From positions 1-27,475 of IMG/VR virus record IMGVR_UViG_3300037070_003533: a stretch of 27,475 bases of DNA; one strand, written 5' to 3'. This DNA comes from a virus. A model generated the notes under the pieces. That model saw only the letters and a program-made list of their open reading frames with translations. It ran no database searches and had not been told where the DNA came from. Positions 20,751 through 27,475 of this stretch are shown piece by piece. Position numbers and translations under genes: made by a program. Numbering within the stretch: the first letter of the stretch is position 1; the number at the start of each line of letters is the position of its first letter.

Positions 20751-20904
20751 CCGACTCGTATACGCGTTTTGCTCTGTAGGCATCCATCTCACGTTGAAAC
20801 CGCTGAAAAGCTTCCCACGCCTCTTTATTGTCCTTTAGGCGGGACAGGTAGATATCAAAGAACTTAATCGCGACCGGAACTAGCAAGCTAAGAAATGAAA
20901 GCAT
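20692..20904 (-). CDS. Small membrane protein with charged helix (spanin- or holin-like)
   Basis: A 70-residue protein. The N-terminal hydrophobic helix (MLSFLSLLVPVAIKFFDIYL) is followed by a long charged helix (NKEAWEAFQRFQREMDAYRA), the shape of an inner-membrane spanin or small lysis protein. Its ATG overlaps the upstream lipoprotein stop (TAATG). Pairing with a lipoprotein is suggestive, but that partner is larger than usual outer spanins. Confidence 0.5.
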   Translation of the reverse strand: MLSFLSLLVPVAIKFFDIYLSRLKDNKEAWEAFQRFQREMDAYRAKRVYESAKGQRARLDEKIDDGSSDK

Positions 20905-21620
20905 TATTCGATGCTCCTTACTAAGATTTCTTCGTAACCAATAGTCGTTAAGCGGTGGGTTTTCTTCTCGCCCGCTTCTTCTTTAAATATGTACGTACAG
21001 ACGCCCTTGATAACAGGGAAAATGAATTTCTTACCCGAGGACCGCGATGCAATCTCACCAAGTGGGCAATTAGCATCTGGGTGAACCGCAACGTCCGATG
21101 CAAACTCTATCTCTTGAACAAGTCCGAAACGAGCACCACACGCTGATACACCCATAGCTTGGTATGCCGTTCCGTCGCAGCGCAAAGTTGCGGGCAGCTT
21201 ATCGATATCGTTTTCAAAGTCGATAAAGCCAAAACTGTGTTTACCCGTATCTTTTGAAAAACCCGTGAGGTCTAGCGGACAGTCCTCTAGTTCAAGGGTT
21301 TGCGGAGTAAAGCCAACCTTGCCATTTCGGCGTTTAGTGCCAAATAAGCCGTAACGCTCGTTCACGTTTTCTAGAACCATTTCGCGGTGGCACGACTTAA
21401 CCGTTAATAGATCCATCGTCTGCTTAGACTCAATTTCGATATCGTACTTAGGCGCTTTACGAACAACCAAAACACCAGACGAGGAAACACCGTTAACCGT
21501 GAGCTTCATATCGTAGCGATAAACTATTTTTGGGTCTGGTTTGAGAATTTGCGGGCTAGCCAAATCTTGCAGCGTACTACAAGAGACCAAAAGCAAAGAA
21601 AGGAACGCCAGTTTAAACAT
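20904..21620 (-). CDS. Putative lipoprotein, unknown
   Basis: A 238-residue protein with a short signal (MFKLAFLSLLLVSC; lipobox LVSC, Cys14) and a beta-rich body with several Cys (for example SCHREM, LEDCPLDL, SACGARFG). No known family recognised. Overlaps the following membrane-protein gene, so the two are co-translated. An envelope-located phage protein is likely: a lysis part, or one that alters the infected cell surface. Confidence 0.6.
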   Translation of the reverse strand: MFKLAFLSLLLVSCSTLQDLASPQILKPDPKIVYRYDMKLTVNGVSSSGVLVVRKAPKYDIEIESKQTMDLLTVKSCHREMVLENVNERYGLFGTKRRNGKVGFTPQTLELEDCPLDLTGFSKDTGKHSFGFIDFENDIDKLPATLRCDGTAYQAMGVSACGARFGLVQEIEFASDVAVHPDANCPLGEIASRSSGKKFIFPVIKGVCTYIFKEEAGEKKTHRLTTIGYEEILVRSIE

Positions 21621-21656
21621 TGCTTAAACCCCGCAATTAGAAGTTGAACGATGAAA

Positions 21657-21672
21657 GGCCGAAGTACCGGCC
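21657..21672 (-). terminator. Short hairpin, weak terminator candidate
   Basis: GGCCG and CGGCC form a 5-bp GC stem with a 6-base loop just after the stop of the 21678-21956 gene. On the minus strand only TTT follows, so termination may be partial. It could separate that gene from the lipoprotein pair. Confidence 0.4.
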
Positions 21673-21677
21673 ACATA

Positions 21678-21956
21678 CTAATCTTTGATTTTCTTAAAAG
21701 CTTCTTTTGCGCCAAGCATTAGAGCCAAGAGAGATCCTTCAGGGTCTTCTTTCGCCGCAGATAAAGCTGCTTTGTAGTTGGCTATCGCTTTAATCATGGC
21801 GATGATTTCTTTTGAAACGACAATAGCCGCACCGTCTTCGATCGGTTGAAAACCGTCCTCTAGTTTTTCGTCAACTAGATCGACAAATGCAACAACGTCT
21901 AGCATCAACCCGTAAACTGCCTTTGGCACTTCAAGCGTAATGACTTCCTTTTCCAT
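21678..21956 (-). CDS. Hypothetical protein
   Basis: A 92-residue acidic helical protein starting MEKEVITLEVPKAVYGLMLD, rich in Ala and Lys. AGGGAG lies 9 bases before the ATG. No domain recognised. A bacterial-style small cytosolic protein by composition. Confidence 0.6.
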   Translation of the reverse strand: MEKEVITLEVPKAVYGLMLDVVAFVDLVDEKLEDGFQPIEDGAAIVVSKEIIAMIKAIANYKAALSAAKEDPEGSLLALMLGAKEAFKKIKD

Positions 21957-21993
21957 AAAAACGACTCCCTTCGTTTGTGGTGGTAATTCTATT

Positions 21994-22191
21994 TTACTTG
22001 ATAAAGCCGGAAAATAAACCGCCCAGGACGCCCCAGAATGTGCTTTTAATTTTTACTGCACCGAGATCTTTATCAAGACCGTGGACGGTGTCTTGAATGT
22101 CACTTAGCTTACACTCGACCTTTTCAAGCCGACCCTCAATGCGCTCAAGGGATTTGACAACGAATAGTTCGTGTTCGGGCCAACCGCTCAT
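21994..22191 (-). CDS. XhlA/holin-like small membrane protein
   Basis: A 65-residue protein. An N-terminal coiled-coil helix (LERIEGRLEKVECKLSDIQD, then DLGAVKIKS) is followed by a C-terminal hydrophobic segment TFWGVLGGLFSGFIK. This layout matches small XhlA-type (haemolysin) phage proteins that work with holins. AAGGA lies 8 bases before the ATG. It would help the lysozyme reach the wall. Confidence 0.5.
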   Translation of the reverse strand: MSGWPEHELFVVKSLERIEGRLEKVECKLSDIQDTVHGLDKDLGAVKIKSTFWGVLGGLFSGFIK

Positions 22192-22257
22192 ACGTCGCGT
22201 CCTTGCTCTGTAAGTGGTCTATATATACTACCACGCAATCGTGGTTAGGCATAAATA

Positions 22258-22506
22258 CTACCCACCAATTTTATCATGAGCGAGACGTTCCTGCTCTAGA
22301 GCCCAAAGGGACTCCTCGTCGTTAACGACGGGTTTATACTTAACCCTCGTTTTTTGGGGGAGAATTGTTTTCTTAATCGAGTCTACGGCGTCAGCTAGTG
22401 GTTTAGGCGATAGGCTTTTAGCTACCATGTAAACGATTAAAATCTGCAGCAGAAATACTATAAAGATGAGCAGATACAAAATTGCCAGATCTATAGTAAA
22501 AGTCAC
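22258..22506 (-). CDS. Small membrane protein
   Basis: An 82-residue protein from a GTG at 22506 (AAGGGA 7-8 bases upstream); an ATG at 22521 would add five residues. A strong transmembrane helix lies near the N-terminus (AILYLLIFIVFLLQILIVYM), followed by a basic, then acidic, cytoplasmic tail. It overlaps the GNAT gene by about 90 bases in another frame. Its start seam repeats that of the gene at 22191. Possible holin. Confidence 0.55.
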   Translation of the reverse strand: MTFTIDLAILYLLIFIVFLLQILIVYMVAKSLSPKPLADAVDSIKKTILPQKTRVKYKPVVNDEESLWALEQERLAHDKIGG

Positions 22507-22924
22507 GTCGCGTCCCTTCATGCTCTAAGCCCAGTTTCTCAAACATTTTTATAGCGCGGTTCCCATCGAAACTCTCACCGTAGATGCGGTTTAATCCGAG
22601 CGAATGAAAGCCCCATTCAAAGAGCGAAATAAGCCCGTCTTTAGCGAAACCTTGGTGCCAATACTCAGGGCCTACATAGAGCGAAAACTCAGCCCTGCGG
22701 TTAACCATGTCAATATCAGTCAACCCGCAGACGCCGACCAGTTTGTCGTCCACATCCATCGCAAACATTTCGATCTTGGGGTCGACCCTTTGTTTTTCCA
22801 ACCAATCGCAATGGTCCTGAAAATGAAGCGGAGCAAACTGACGGCACCATTTATAAATTGCCGGATCATTTCGCCATTCAAATAGATATTTTAGGTCCCA
22901 GTCTTTAATCCGCCTTAGTCTCAA
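22418..22924 (-). CDS. GNAT N-acetyltransferase (PseH/RimJ-like)
   Basis: A 168-residue protein, read from a TTG at 22924 (AAAGG nearby) that overlaps the preceding gene by 20 bases. LFEWRNDPAIYKWCRQ (about 14-29) and AEFSLYVGPEYWHQGFAKDG (acetyl-CoA loop, about 78-97), then NRIYGESFDGNRAIKMFEKL and GLEHEG, match the GNAT fold used by PseH-type amino-sugar acetyltransferases. In this cassette it would acylate the amino sugar before the NeuB step. Substrate inferred from context. Confidence 0.75.
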   Translation of the reverse strand: MRLRRIKDWDLKYLFEWRNDPAIYKWCRQFAPLHFQDHCDWLEKQRVDPKIEMFAMDVDDKLVGVCGLTDIDMVNRRAEFSLYVGPEYWHQGFAKDGLISLFEWGFHSLGLNRIYGESFDGNRAIKMFEKLGLEHEGTRRDFYYRSGNFVSAHLYSISAADFNRLHGS

Positions 22925-23102
22925 CCTTTGCCCCGCCTTCTTTCATTACACGGTCGTCCTCGTGTGCTTTTAGCATCCACCAGATAGCCTCTTGGCATTT
23001 AGCTAACGCCATGTCTTTACCGAACCCATCGGGGACGTTCTTATAGACGTAGTTAACGCACGGCTCAAAATGCTTTACTGCTTCACTAATTTTTGGATCC
23101 AT
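22905..23102 (-). CDS. Small helical protein, possibly Acb2/Tad1-hairpin-like
   Basis: A 65-residue protein from ATG 23102 (AGAGGG 6 bases upstream); a longer reading inside the aminotransferase is unlikely. MDPKISEAVKHFEPCVNYVY is followed by VPDGFGKDMALAKCQEAIWW and MLKAHEDD. The pattern Pro-x-Gly-x-x-Lys-x-x-Ala-Leu-x-Lys-x-x-Glu-Ala-x-x-Trp resembles the helical hairpin of Acb2-type anti-CBASS cyclic-nucleotide sponges. It overlaps both neighbours in the sugar cassette. The match is by memory of a short pattern and stays tentative. Confidence 0.45.
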   Translation of the reverse strand: MDPKISEAVKHFEPCVNYVYKNVPDGFGKDMALAKCQEAIWWMLKAHEDDRVMKEGGAKVETKAD

Positions 23103-24285
23103 CTCGTACCCTCTGTGCAAATGGTGATTTAGGCATAGCGCCTTGAAGTTTGACCTGACCAAGCTTCATGCGCGAAACAAATGATTTTAGGAACTCAAAG
23201 AACTGATAGTCAAACTCGCAGTTAGCGAATGAATAGAACCAGCTAGGACCGAACAAGAAACCCGCCTTTATAGCCTCTTGAAAGAATAAAGCCTTGTTAA
23301 CAGGATCGCCGGTGAATACGCCCCTAGTCGGGTAAGCCTCAAGAGCCACATACGGGTTAGCAAGCTCATTAAACCGCTTAATAAATTGTTCGCCCTGTTC
23401 AATTAACTTACCAATTTTGTAATTGTGTTTATTTAGCAACGTATCAACAGTCCAGCGACAAGAAGCAAGTGATAGGGTTTCGCCGGCGTAAGTCGATGAA
23501 ACAAAATAGCCACCGTCCATGATGGCTTTCTTGCCGCCAACAGCCGCTAATGGCAAACCGTTAGCTATTGCTTTACCGAGCAGAATTAAGTCGGGGTAGA
23601 TATTTGTTGCTAGGGCGACTGAATGTTTGTCAAAACGAAAGGCTGTAATAATTTCGTCAAAAATAAGCACAGTACCAGACTTATCACAACGACTTCGCAG
23701 ATTTTGTAGCCACGCAATTCGCTCATCGTCGAGCTTAGAAATAACCGGCTCAATGATAACAGCAGCAACATTATCGAGAGGTATCGACTCATCAAATCTA
23801 ACAATATCAGTGCAAGTATGAACGCCGGTTGCAGGGCTAGTAAGACTAACAAACTCATCCTCGTGTCCATGATAACCATCCGATAATACTAGTTTTCTTC
23901 CTGTATATGCTCTCGCCATTTTAATAGCCGCAGTACACGCCGCAGAGCCTGACTTTAGAAACTTAAACTTATCGACGAAGTAGAACATGCTCTTCAAGGC
24001 CTCAGCCGTTTCAACTTCATCAGTCGTCGGCAAGCTGTGGCTAAAACCTTTTTGCATGTGACGCGTTAAAGTTTCGATCAGAGATGGATGCGAATAGCCA
24101 AATAGATTGCAGCCAAGACCACAAATATAGTCCACATATCTGGTCCCATCAGTTCCGTACACCCACCCCTGGCTACCACCTGATATATGCGTCGGATATA
24201 CTCCGAAAACATGGCTATCGGGGTGCTTACTGTTCGTTAGCGCTCCCTGCGCTACCGAGTCTTGTGCACGTACCCACCAAGCCAT
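23086..24285 (-). CDS. Class III aminotransferase (glutamate-1-semialdehyde aminomutase-like)
   Basis: About 399 residues, PLP enzyme. The start ATG 24285 (1 base after the cytidylyltransferase stop) is chosen because MAWWVRAQDSVAQGALTNSK matches the usual family start; GTG 24312 and ATG 24306 are alternatives. Motifs: FLKSGSAACTAAIKMARAYT (109-128, cofactor phosphate), YHGHED (138-143), VLIFDEIITAFR (206-217, Asp210), and GKAIANGLPLAAVGG (237-251, PLP Lys238). Aminomutase-like enzymes of this type are common in surface-sugar clusters. It probably aminates a keto-sugar. Bacterial pseudaminic/legionaminic clusters normally use a DegT-type enzyme instead. Confidence 0.83.
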   Translation of the reverse strand: MAWWVRAQDSVAQGALTNSKHPDSHVFGVYPTHISGGSQGWVYGTDGTRYVDYICGLGCNLFGYSHPSLIETLTRHMQKGFSHSLPTTDEVETAEALKSMFYFVDKFKFLKSGSAACTAAIKMARAYTGRKLVLSDGYHGHEDEFVSLTSPATGVHTCTDIVRFDESIPLDNVAAVIIEPVISKLDDERIAWLQNLRSRCDKSGTVLIFDEIITAFRFDKHSVALATNIYPDLILLGKAIANGLPLAAVGGKKAIMDGGYFVSSTYAGETLSLASCRWTVDTLLNKHNYKIGKLIEQGEQFIKRFNELANPYVALEAYPTRGVFTGDPVNKALFFQEAIKAGFLFGPSWFYSFANCEFDYQFFEFLKSFVSRMKLGQVKLQGAMPKSPFAQRVRDGSKN

Positions 24286-24286
24286 T

Positions 24287-24991
24287 TTAGAATCTAAAGA
24301 CTGCATAGCCACGCTCTTTTGCTAATTTATATTTATTATCAAGGCTCGTCTTTTTTCGGGTAACGGTTTCAAAGTCCTCTAAGGTATCTACACTGAGCTT
24401 AATATCGGCCAGATCAATATGGGCAAGCACCACACCAAAACGTGCCCAACGCGGCTTTTCACGCCGTAGTAGCGTCGTAACGTGCTCCTGATCAAACGAA
24501 CTGGTAGCGTTATCGACAAGCCATTCAAACGCCCTAGCCGAGATAATCTCAACGTCGTAACCGTCAACAAAGGTGCGCATATCCTCGTAAGCATTTGAGC
24601 AGTAATCGAGGTTAATACCAATCGACGCGGTAATGTGCTTTGTAATGATGGTCGGGATAATTAGCGGGCAATCACCCGTTAACCGCACGATGTAGTCAGG
24701 CGAATATTTTTCGTAAGCAATCCTATATCGCTCAAGGACGTTATCCTCAGGACCTTCAATTACATCACGCTCATCAAAATGGTCTTTTAGCGGGTCATCT
24801 TTAGGAACAACCAAACAGGTTTTAGCTGTGATGTTAGTGCTACCCGACGCACGATTTACATAAGATGCGCTAAGTTGTGCGGTATTGAAAACATGCCCCG
24901 CCATGATTTGATCATCGATTATTCTAAGAGACTTTCCTGGTAGGCGTTTACTGCCCGATCTGGCTTGGATTGCAATTAAGACTTCTGGCAT
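24287..24991 (-). CDS. SpsF/NeuA-like cytidylyltransferase
   Basis: A 234-residue nucleotidyltransferase. IAIQARSGSKRLPGKSL (6-22) is the nucleotide-binding loop of the CMP-sugar synthetase/SpsF group. GPEDNVLERYRIAYEKYSPD, then YIVRLTGDCPLIIP (about 81-114), has the metal-binding Asp. It would activate a keto-acid sugar as its CMP derivative, the donor expected by the Maf-like enzyme. It overlaps the oxidoreductase gene by 16 bases. Confidence 0.8.
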   Translation of the reverse strand: MPEVLIAIQARSGSKRLPGKSLRIIDDQIMAGHVFNTAQLSASYVNRASGSTNITAKTCLVVPKDDPLKDHFDERDVIEGPEDNVLERYRIAYEKYSPDYIVRLTGDCPLIIPTIITKHITASIGINLDYCSNAYEDMRTFVDGYDVEIISARAFEWLVDNATSSFDQEHVTTLLRREKPRWARFGVVLAHIDLADIKLSVDTLEDFETVTRKKTSLDNKYKLAKERGYAVFRF

Positions 24992-25596
24992 GCGTGCTCC
25001 AAAATCTTAGCAACCTTAGTGTGGGCGTGAAGCGCATACTCCCAGTTAGATATCGGGTTAGCAATCCAGCGGTCGATCATGTCGATATAGGCTTGATCCA
25101 TCATTTCGATACCAAGCTGTTTACCGTTAATCGTGCATTGCCACTCAGGACTAGTGTTATTGACGATACAGCCGTCTTTTGCTAGGCCGAGAACATTAAG
25201 ACAATCCCAGTAGAGCCCATCGCCCCCTGTTTTGAAATAGTTGTAATAAGAAGGCTCATCTTGAGCGGTGCCAGCTATTTCGGCGTACTGGTTAACCATA
25301 GAAATCAGGTGCCGATCGCTTCTCCAAACGTCGTTAACGTCGAGCAATGCGGAAAGCTCCTTAGTTAACGGTTTCTCGCACAAGATCGGCTTTTGAAAGC
25401 TTAGGCAGGCTGAAATGTCAGCCAGGTGTCTTTCGGTTGGTGTGCAAACAATAAAATGAGTCGCCTCGTGAGCCTGATAATGAAACGGTTCGTTCTTATC
25501 GTGACCAACGTGCGCTACACCAAGAAAGTTAAGAATAGCTTTGTAACGAGAGGCCATATTGCCGTTATAGCCAAGTATGTAAACGAGTTTATTCAC
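24976..25596 (-). CDS. Gfo/Idh/MocA-type oxidoreductase, short
   Basis: A 206-residue protein. The Rossmann start LVYILGYNGNMASRYKAIL (4-22, GxxGxM form), THFIVCTPTERHLADISACL (46-65) and KPILCEKPL (69-77) identify the family. Usual length is about 320-350 residues, so the C-terminal substrate domain is reduced. It sits between the dehydratase and cytidylyltransferase genes, overlapping both. In surface-sugar clusters such enzymes oxidise or reduce sugar nucleotides or nonulosonic acids. Confidence 0.75.
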   Translation of the reverse strand: MNKLVYILGYNGNMASRYKAILNFLGVAHVGHDKNEPFHYQAHEATHFIVCTPTERHLADISACLSFQKPILCEKPLTKELSALLDVNDVWRSDRHLISMVNQYAEIAGTAQDEPSYYNYFKTGGDGLYWDCLNVLGLAKDGCIVNNTSPEWQCTINGKQLGIEMMDQAYIDMIDRWIANPISNWEYALHAHTKVAKILEHACQKS

Positions 25597-26452
25597 CGAG
25601 TGTCCTTTCGACTAAAGCCATTAATTCATCGTCAGTGTATTTTGGCGCAGTGTTGCTTTTAAATTCAAAATCAGGGTCGTGATAATCGAGCGACTCGTGC
25701 ATTTTCTCGCCAGGCCTAATAGGTATTGGAACAACCTTGTAATCATTGATACCCAAGTACTGCGCGGTAATACGAGCAAGGTCGATTAATGCCGCAGCTT
25801 TCATATTTGGGATATAAGGATTGCCGTCGTTTCCAAACTTAAAGTTTTCGAGCATAAAGTTTGCCGCGTCGTCAATGTGGATCCAGAAGCGGGTCATATG
25901 TAAATCTGTGATGTATACTTTACGTTCTTGTTTCAGGGTTTGGACAAAGCTATGAAGCACAGAGCCCCTAGAACCGAGCACGTTACCCCATCGGAAAACA
26001 TTGTAGATATCTCCGCCGCTTTTTACACCAGCGTCAAACCAAACCTTTTCAGACAAGGCTTTGCAATACCCGTAGCTATTGATAGGTAGCACCGCTTTAT
26101 CGGTCGACGAGAACACGGCATAGCTAACCTCACTAATCCGGCAAGCTTTAGCGACGTTAAGTGTTCCGGTTAAGTTGATTTTGATGCACTCAGATAGATT
26201 TGTCTCAGCGAGGTCCACGTGCTTCATCGCGGCTAAGTGAAATACTACGTCAGCGTCCCAACAGGCCTCGGTAACGCTTTCTAAATCACGTACATCACCA
26301 AGAACATAGCGACATCCGGGATATGTGGCGGCCATTTTCTTCTGCTTAATTTCTTCGCGGGAAAATATGGTTACTTCGTGACCAGAGAGTAAAAGCTTTG
26401 GGGTCAAAGCGTTTCCCAGGGTTCCAGTTCCGCCAATAAGTAAAACTCTCAT
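25589..26452 (-). CDS. UDP-GlcNAc 4,6-dehydratase-like (PseB/FlaA1 type)
   Basis: A 287-residue SDR enzyme from ATG 26452 (AAGGGA 5 bases upstream), preferred over an upstream in-frame GTG. The NAD(P)-binding loop GGTGTLG is at 7-13. FHLAAMKHVDLAETNLSECI is at 71-90. The catalytic set is SSTDKAVLPINSYGYCK with Asp118, Lys119 and Tyr127 (PseB-like). FRWGNVLGSRGSVLHSF and RPGEKMHESL follow, all typical of PseB/FlaA1/CapD short forms. It would make a 4-keto-6-deoxy sugar nucleotide, the first step of pseudaminic- or bacillosamine-type sugars. First enzyme of the cassette. Confidence 0.87.
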   Translation of the reverse strand: MRVLLIGGTGTLGNALTPKLLLSGHEVTIFSREEIKQKKMAATYPGCRYVLGDVRDLESVTEACWDADVVFHLAAMKHVDLAETNLSECIKINLTGTLNVAKACRISEVSYAVFSSTDKAVLPINSYGYCKALSEKVWFDAGVKSGGDIYNVFRWGNVLGSRGSVLHSFVQTLKQERKVYITDLHMTRFWIHIDDAANFMLENFKFGNDGNPYIPNMKAAALIDLARITAQYLGINDYKVVPIPIRPGEKMHESLDYHDPDFEFKSNTAPKYTDDELMALVERTLGE

Positions 26453-26453
26453 T

Positions 26454-26687
26454 CTAATCCCTTCGAATGAAAACGCTTTCGGGTGCCACGCGTTCAATGT
26501 GAAATAAGACGTCACCACGAAGCAAATCGGCCATGAATTGCTGGGTTTCGTAGCTTGGGTTTTCTTTAAATTTGTTTTTTAAGGATTTGAGTTGTAGTTG
26601 GAAATTTCTGGCGCGAAATACCCAAAAAAGCGCTAATAGAGACATGAAAATACACAAAGCCGCCAGGGCATAAACCATAAAAAGCAT
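26454..26687 (-). CDS. Small single-pass membrane protein, first gene of sugar cassette
   Basis: A 77-residue protein. ATG 26687 is chosen because a TTG at 26696 lies inside the operator dyad. One N-terminal transmembrane helix (YALAALCIFMSLLALFWVFR) is followed by a basic coiled stretch and a conserved-looking tail (PSYETQQFMADLLRGDVLFH, then IERVAPESVFIRR). Short phage membrane proteins with this tail are familiar but unassigned. Its stop lies one base before the dehydratase start. Confidence 0.6.
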   Translation of the reverse strand: MLFMVYALAALCIFMSLLALFWVFRARNFQLQLKSLKNKFKENPSYETQQFMADLLRGDVLFHIERVAPESVFIRRD

Positions 26688-26691
26688 AAAC

Positions 26692-26748
26692 GTCAACTTT
26701 TAAAAATTAATATGTATTAACTCTAAAAGTTGACCGCCTATATGTCAA
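26692..26748 (-). promoter_or_regulatory. Sugar-cassette promoter with nested operator dyad
   Basis: On the minus strand TTGACA (26748-26743), a 17-base spacer and TAGAGT (26725-26720) form a promoter. A perfect 11-bp inverted repeat (GTCAACTTTTA at 26692-26702, TAAAAGTTGAC at 26724-26734) encloses a second dyad TTAATATGTATTAA (26707-26720). One arm overlaps the spacer and the -10 edge; the other lies past the start site. This would give the cassette its own regulated transcription. Confidence 0.6.
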
Positions 26749-26753
26749 GAAAA

Positions 26754-27475
26754 CTAGATGCGAGCAATTTGCGTGATAATAAACTGCACGAAATTTCCCG
26801 TCGCCATACCGGAAGCCACCCCAACATGCGGCCTAACCACGTCAGCAGCCGCAAGTCTAACTGTTACCGCAACGCATCCCGGACCGTTAGTACCGCCGTT
26901 TGACGTGATACCAGCCAAGCGCTCAGCTGCAGATAGGGCTAAAACTCCGGTTGTTAAGTTGGCCGAGTTTAAAGAAATACCCATATCAAGCACGCTCGCC
27001 GAACTTAATGAGTTGGTATAGGTGATTGAATAAACCCCGGGCTGATTAATCGTAAATGTTGTAGCGGTAGTAGCCGCATCAGCAGCAGTGATCGAGGTAC
27101 CCACGGTCGTAAAATTGGTTAGCCGCGCAATTCTGGTACTCGTCGATCCAGTAGTTGCGATGCCCGTATCGGCGCGAATCTGCCCGTTCACCACAAGGTC
27201 TTTTCTTATAAAAAGCCACCCGGTTCCGTCGCACTGAATAGTCACGGAGTCATATTGAACATACATCGTGTATGTTGTAGCGCCATCGATGGTTTCGGAG
27301 TTCTCGCCATCAAGAATACACTTACCCACGCCACTATCGACTTTTTTGATGGTGATTCTTCGACCCGAGTTATCCGCAGCTGTCGGCAATGTAATTGTTC
27401 TATCAGAGGCTCCGGTAGTCATCCAAATGATGTCAATACCATCAGTATCAGTGATAACGTAGTCAGCGCTTTCTT
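26754..27475 (-). CDS. Tail fibre / appendage-like protein, C-terminal part
   Basis: The frame is open through the right edge, so this is the 3' 240 codons of a longer gene. An internal Met at 27422 is not the true start: the codons before it (SADYVITDTDGIDIIW) continue a usual motif with TTGASDRTITLPTAADNSGR and RITIKKVDS. Late Gly/Thr/Ala beta-strand blocks (FTINQPGVYSITYTNSLSSA) resemble jelly-roll C-terminal domains of appendages. It is expected to be the last gene of a tail module lying outside the window. Confidence 0.75.
   Translation of the reverse strand, partial: ESADYVITDTDGIDIIWMTTGASDRTITLPTAADNSGRRITIKKVDSGVGKCILDGENSETIDGATTYTMYVQYDSVTIQCDGTGWLFIRKDLVVNGQIRADTGIATTGSTSTRIARLTNFTTVGTSITAADAATTATTFTINQPGVYSITYTNSLSSASVLDMGISLNSANLTTGVLALSAAERLAGITSNGGTNGPGCVAVTVRLAAADVVRPHVGVASGMATGNFVQFIITQIARI

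Noticed and set aside
1-27475. Joining the two window ends would fuse the left-edge gene in frame with the right-edge fibre-like gene
   Set aside because: There is a one-in-three chance of frame agreement and no terminal repeat. A circle of this size would lack tail genes, and relatives of the left-edge gene are expected to continue differently. More likely the window is cut from a longer genome.

Overview
The window looks like part of a tailed double-stranded DNA phage genome (Caudoviricetes). It holds a large terminase, a P22-like portal, a scaffold-like protein, a major capsid protein, a T4-type lysozyme, a replisome-organiser/helicase-loader pair and a RecT-like annealing protein. Lipoboxes, Shine-Dalgarno sites and sigma70-like promoters point to a Gram-negative bacterial host; the host cannot be named from the sequence. 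I see no integrase, tRNA, CRISPR array or insertion sequence. No sheath, tape-measure or tail-tube gene is present. Both window ends cut leftward genes, so the tail module probably lies outside the window.

Layout. From about 15.25 kb leftward to position 1, every gene is on the minus strand, in this order: VRR-NUC nuclease, replisome organiser, helicase loader, Lar-like finger, appendage/fibre-like proteins, a FlbD-like protein, a collagen-repeat lipoprotein with its own terminator, then a new promoter and the packaging/head module. The head module runs terminase small-like, NeuB, terminase large, Fis-type HTH, zinc ribbon, portal, scaffold, capsid, decoration-like protein and a Maf-like glycosyltransferase. 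From 15.3 to 20.75 kb the genes are on the plus strand: RHH repressor, lysozyme, HTH protein, RecT-like protein, many small overlapping genes, an HNH/AP2-like protein and an XRE repressor. From 27.5 to 20.7 kb the strand is minus again: the end of a fibre-like protein, a sugar cassette behind its own promoter and dyad (dehydratase, Gfo/Idh, cytidylyltransferase, class III aminotransferase, a small possible Acb2-like protein, GNAT), then small membrane proteins and a lipoprotein.

Main finding. The phage appears to carry most of a nonulosonic (sialic/pseudaminic-like) acid pathway, split over three loci. Four steps sit in the 22-26 kb cassette. The PEP-condensing synthase NeuB lies between the two terminase genes. 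A DUF115/Maf-like transferase lies directly after the capsid genes. Maf enzymes move such sugars onto flagellin in bacteria, so this arrangement suggests glycosylation of a virion protein, or of the host surface during infection. No UDP-sugar hydrolase/epimerase (PseG/NeuC) is visible here.

Regulation. A palindrome, TTGTATACAA, recurs at gene-free control points (10.15, 15.27 and 15.94 kb), where it doubles as a promoter -10 box. Several starts have the Shine-Dalgarno inside the 3' arm of a CCTCA/TGAGG hairpin. Three perfect 11-bp iterons beside AT-rich DNA inside the replisome-organiser gene resemble the lambda O/ori layout. A plus-strand terminator just upstream of that gene suggests an antisense RNA. 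After the small genes listed are counted, the longest gene-free stretches are 10012-10222 and 14682-14912; both hold the regulatory structure described below.
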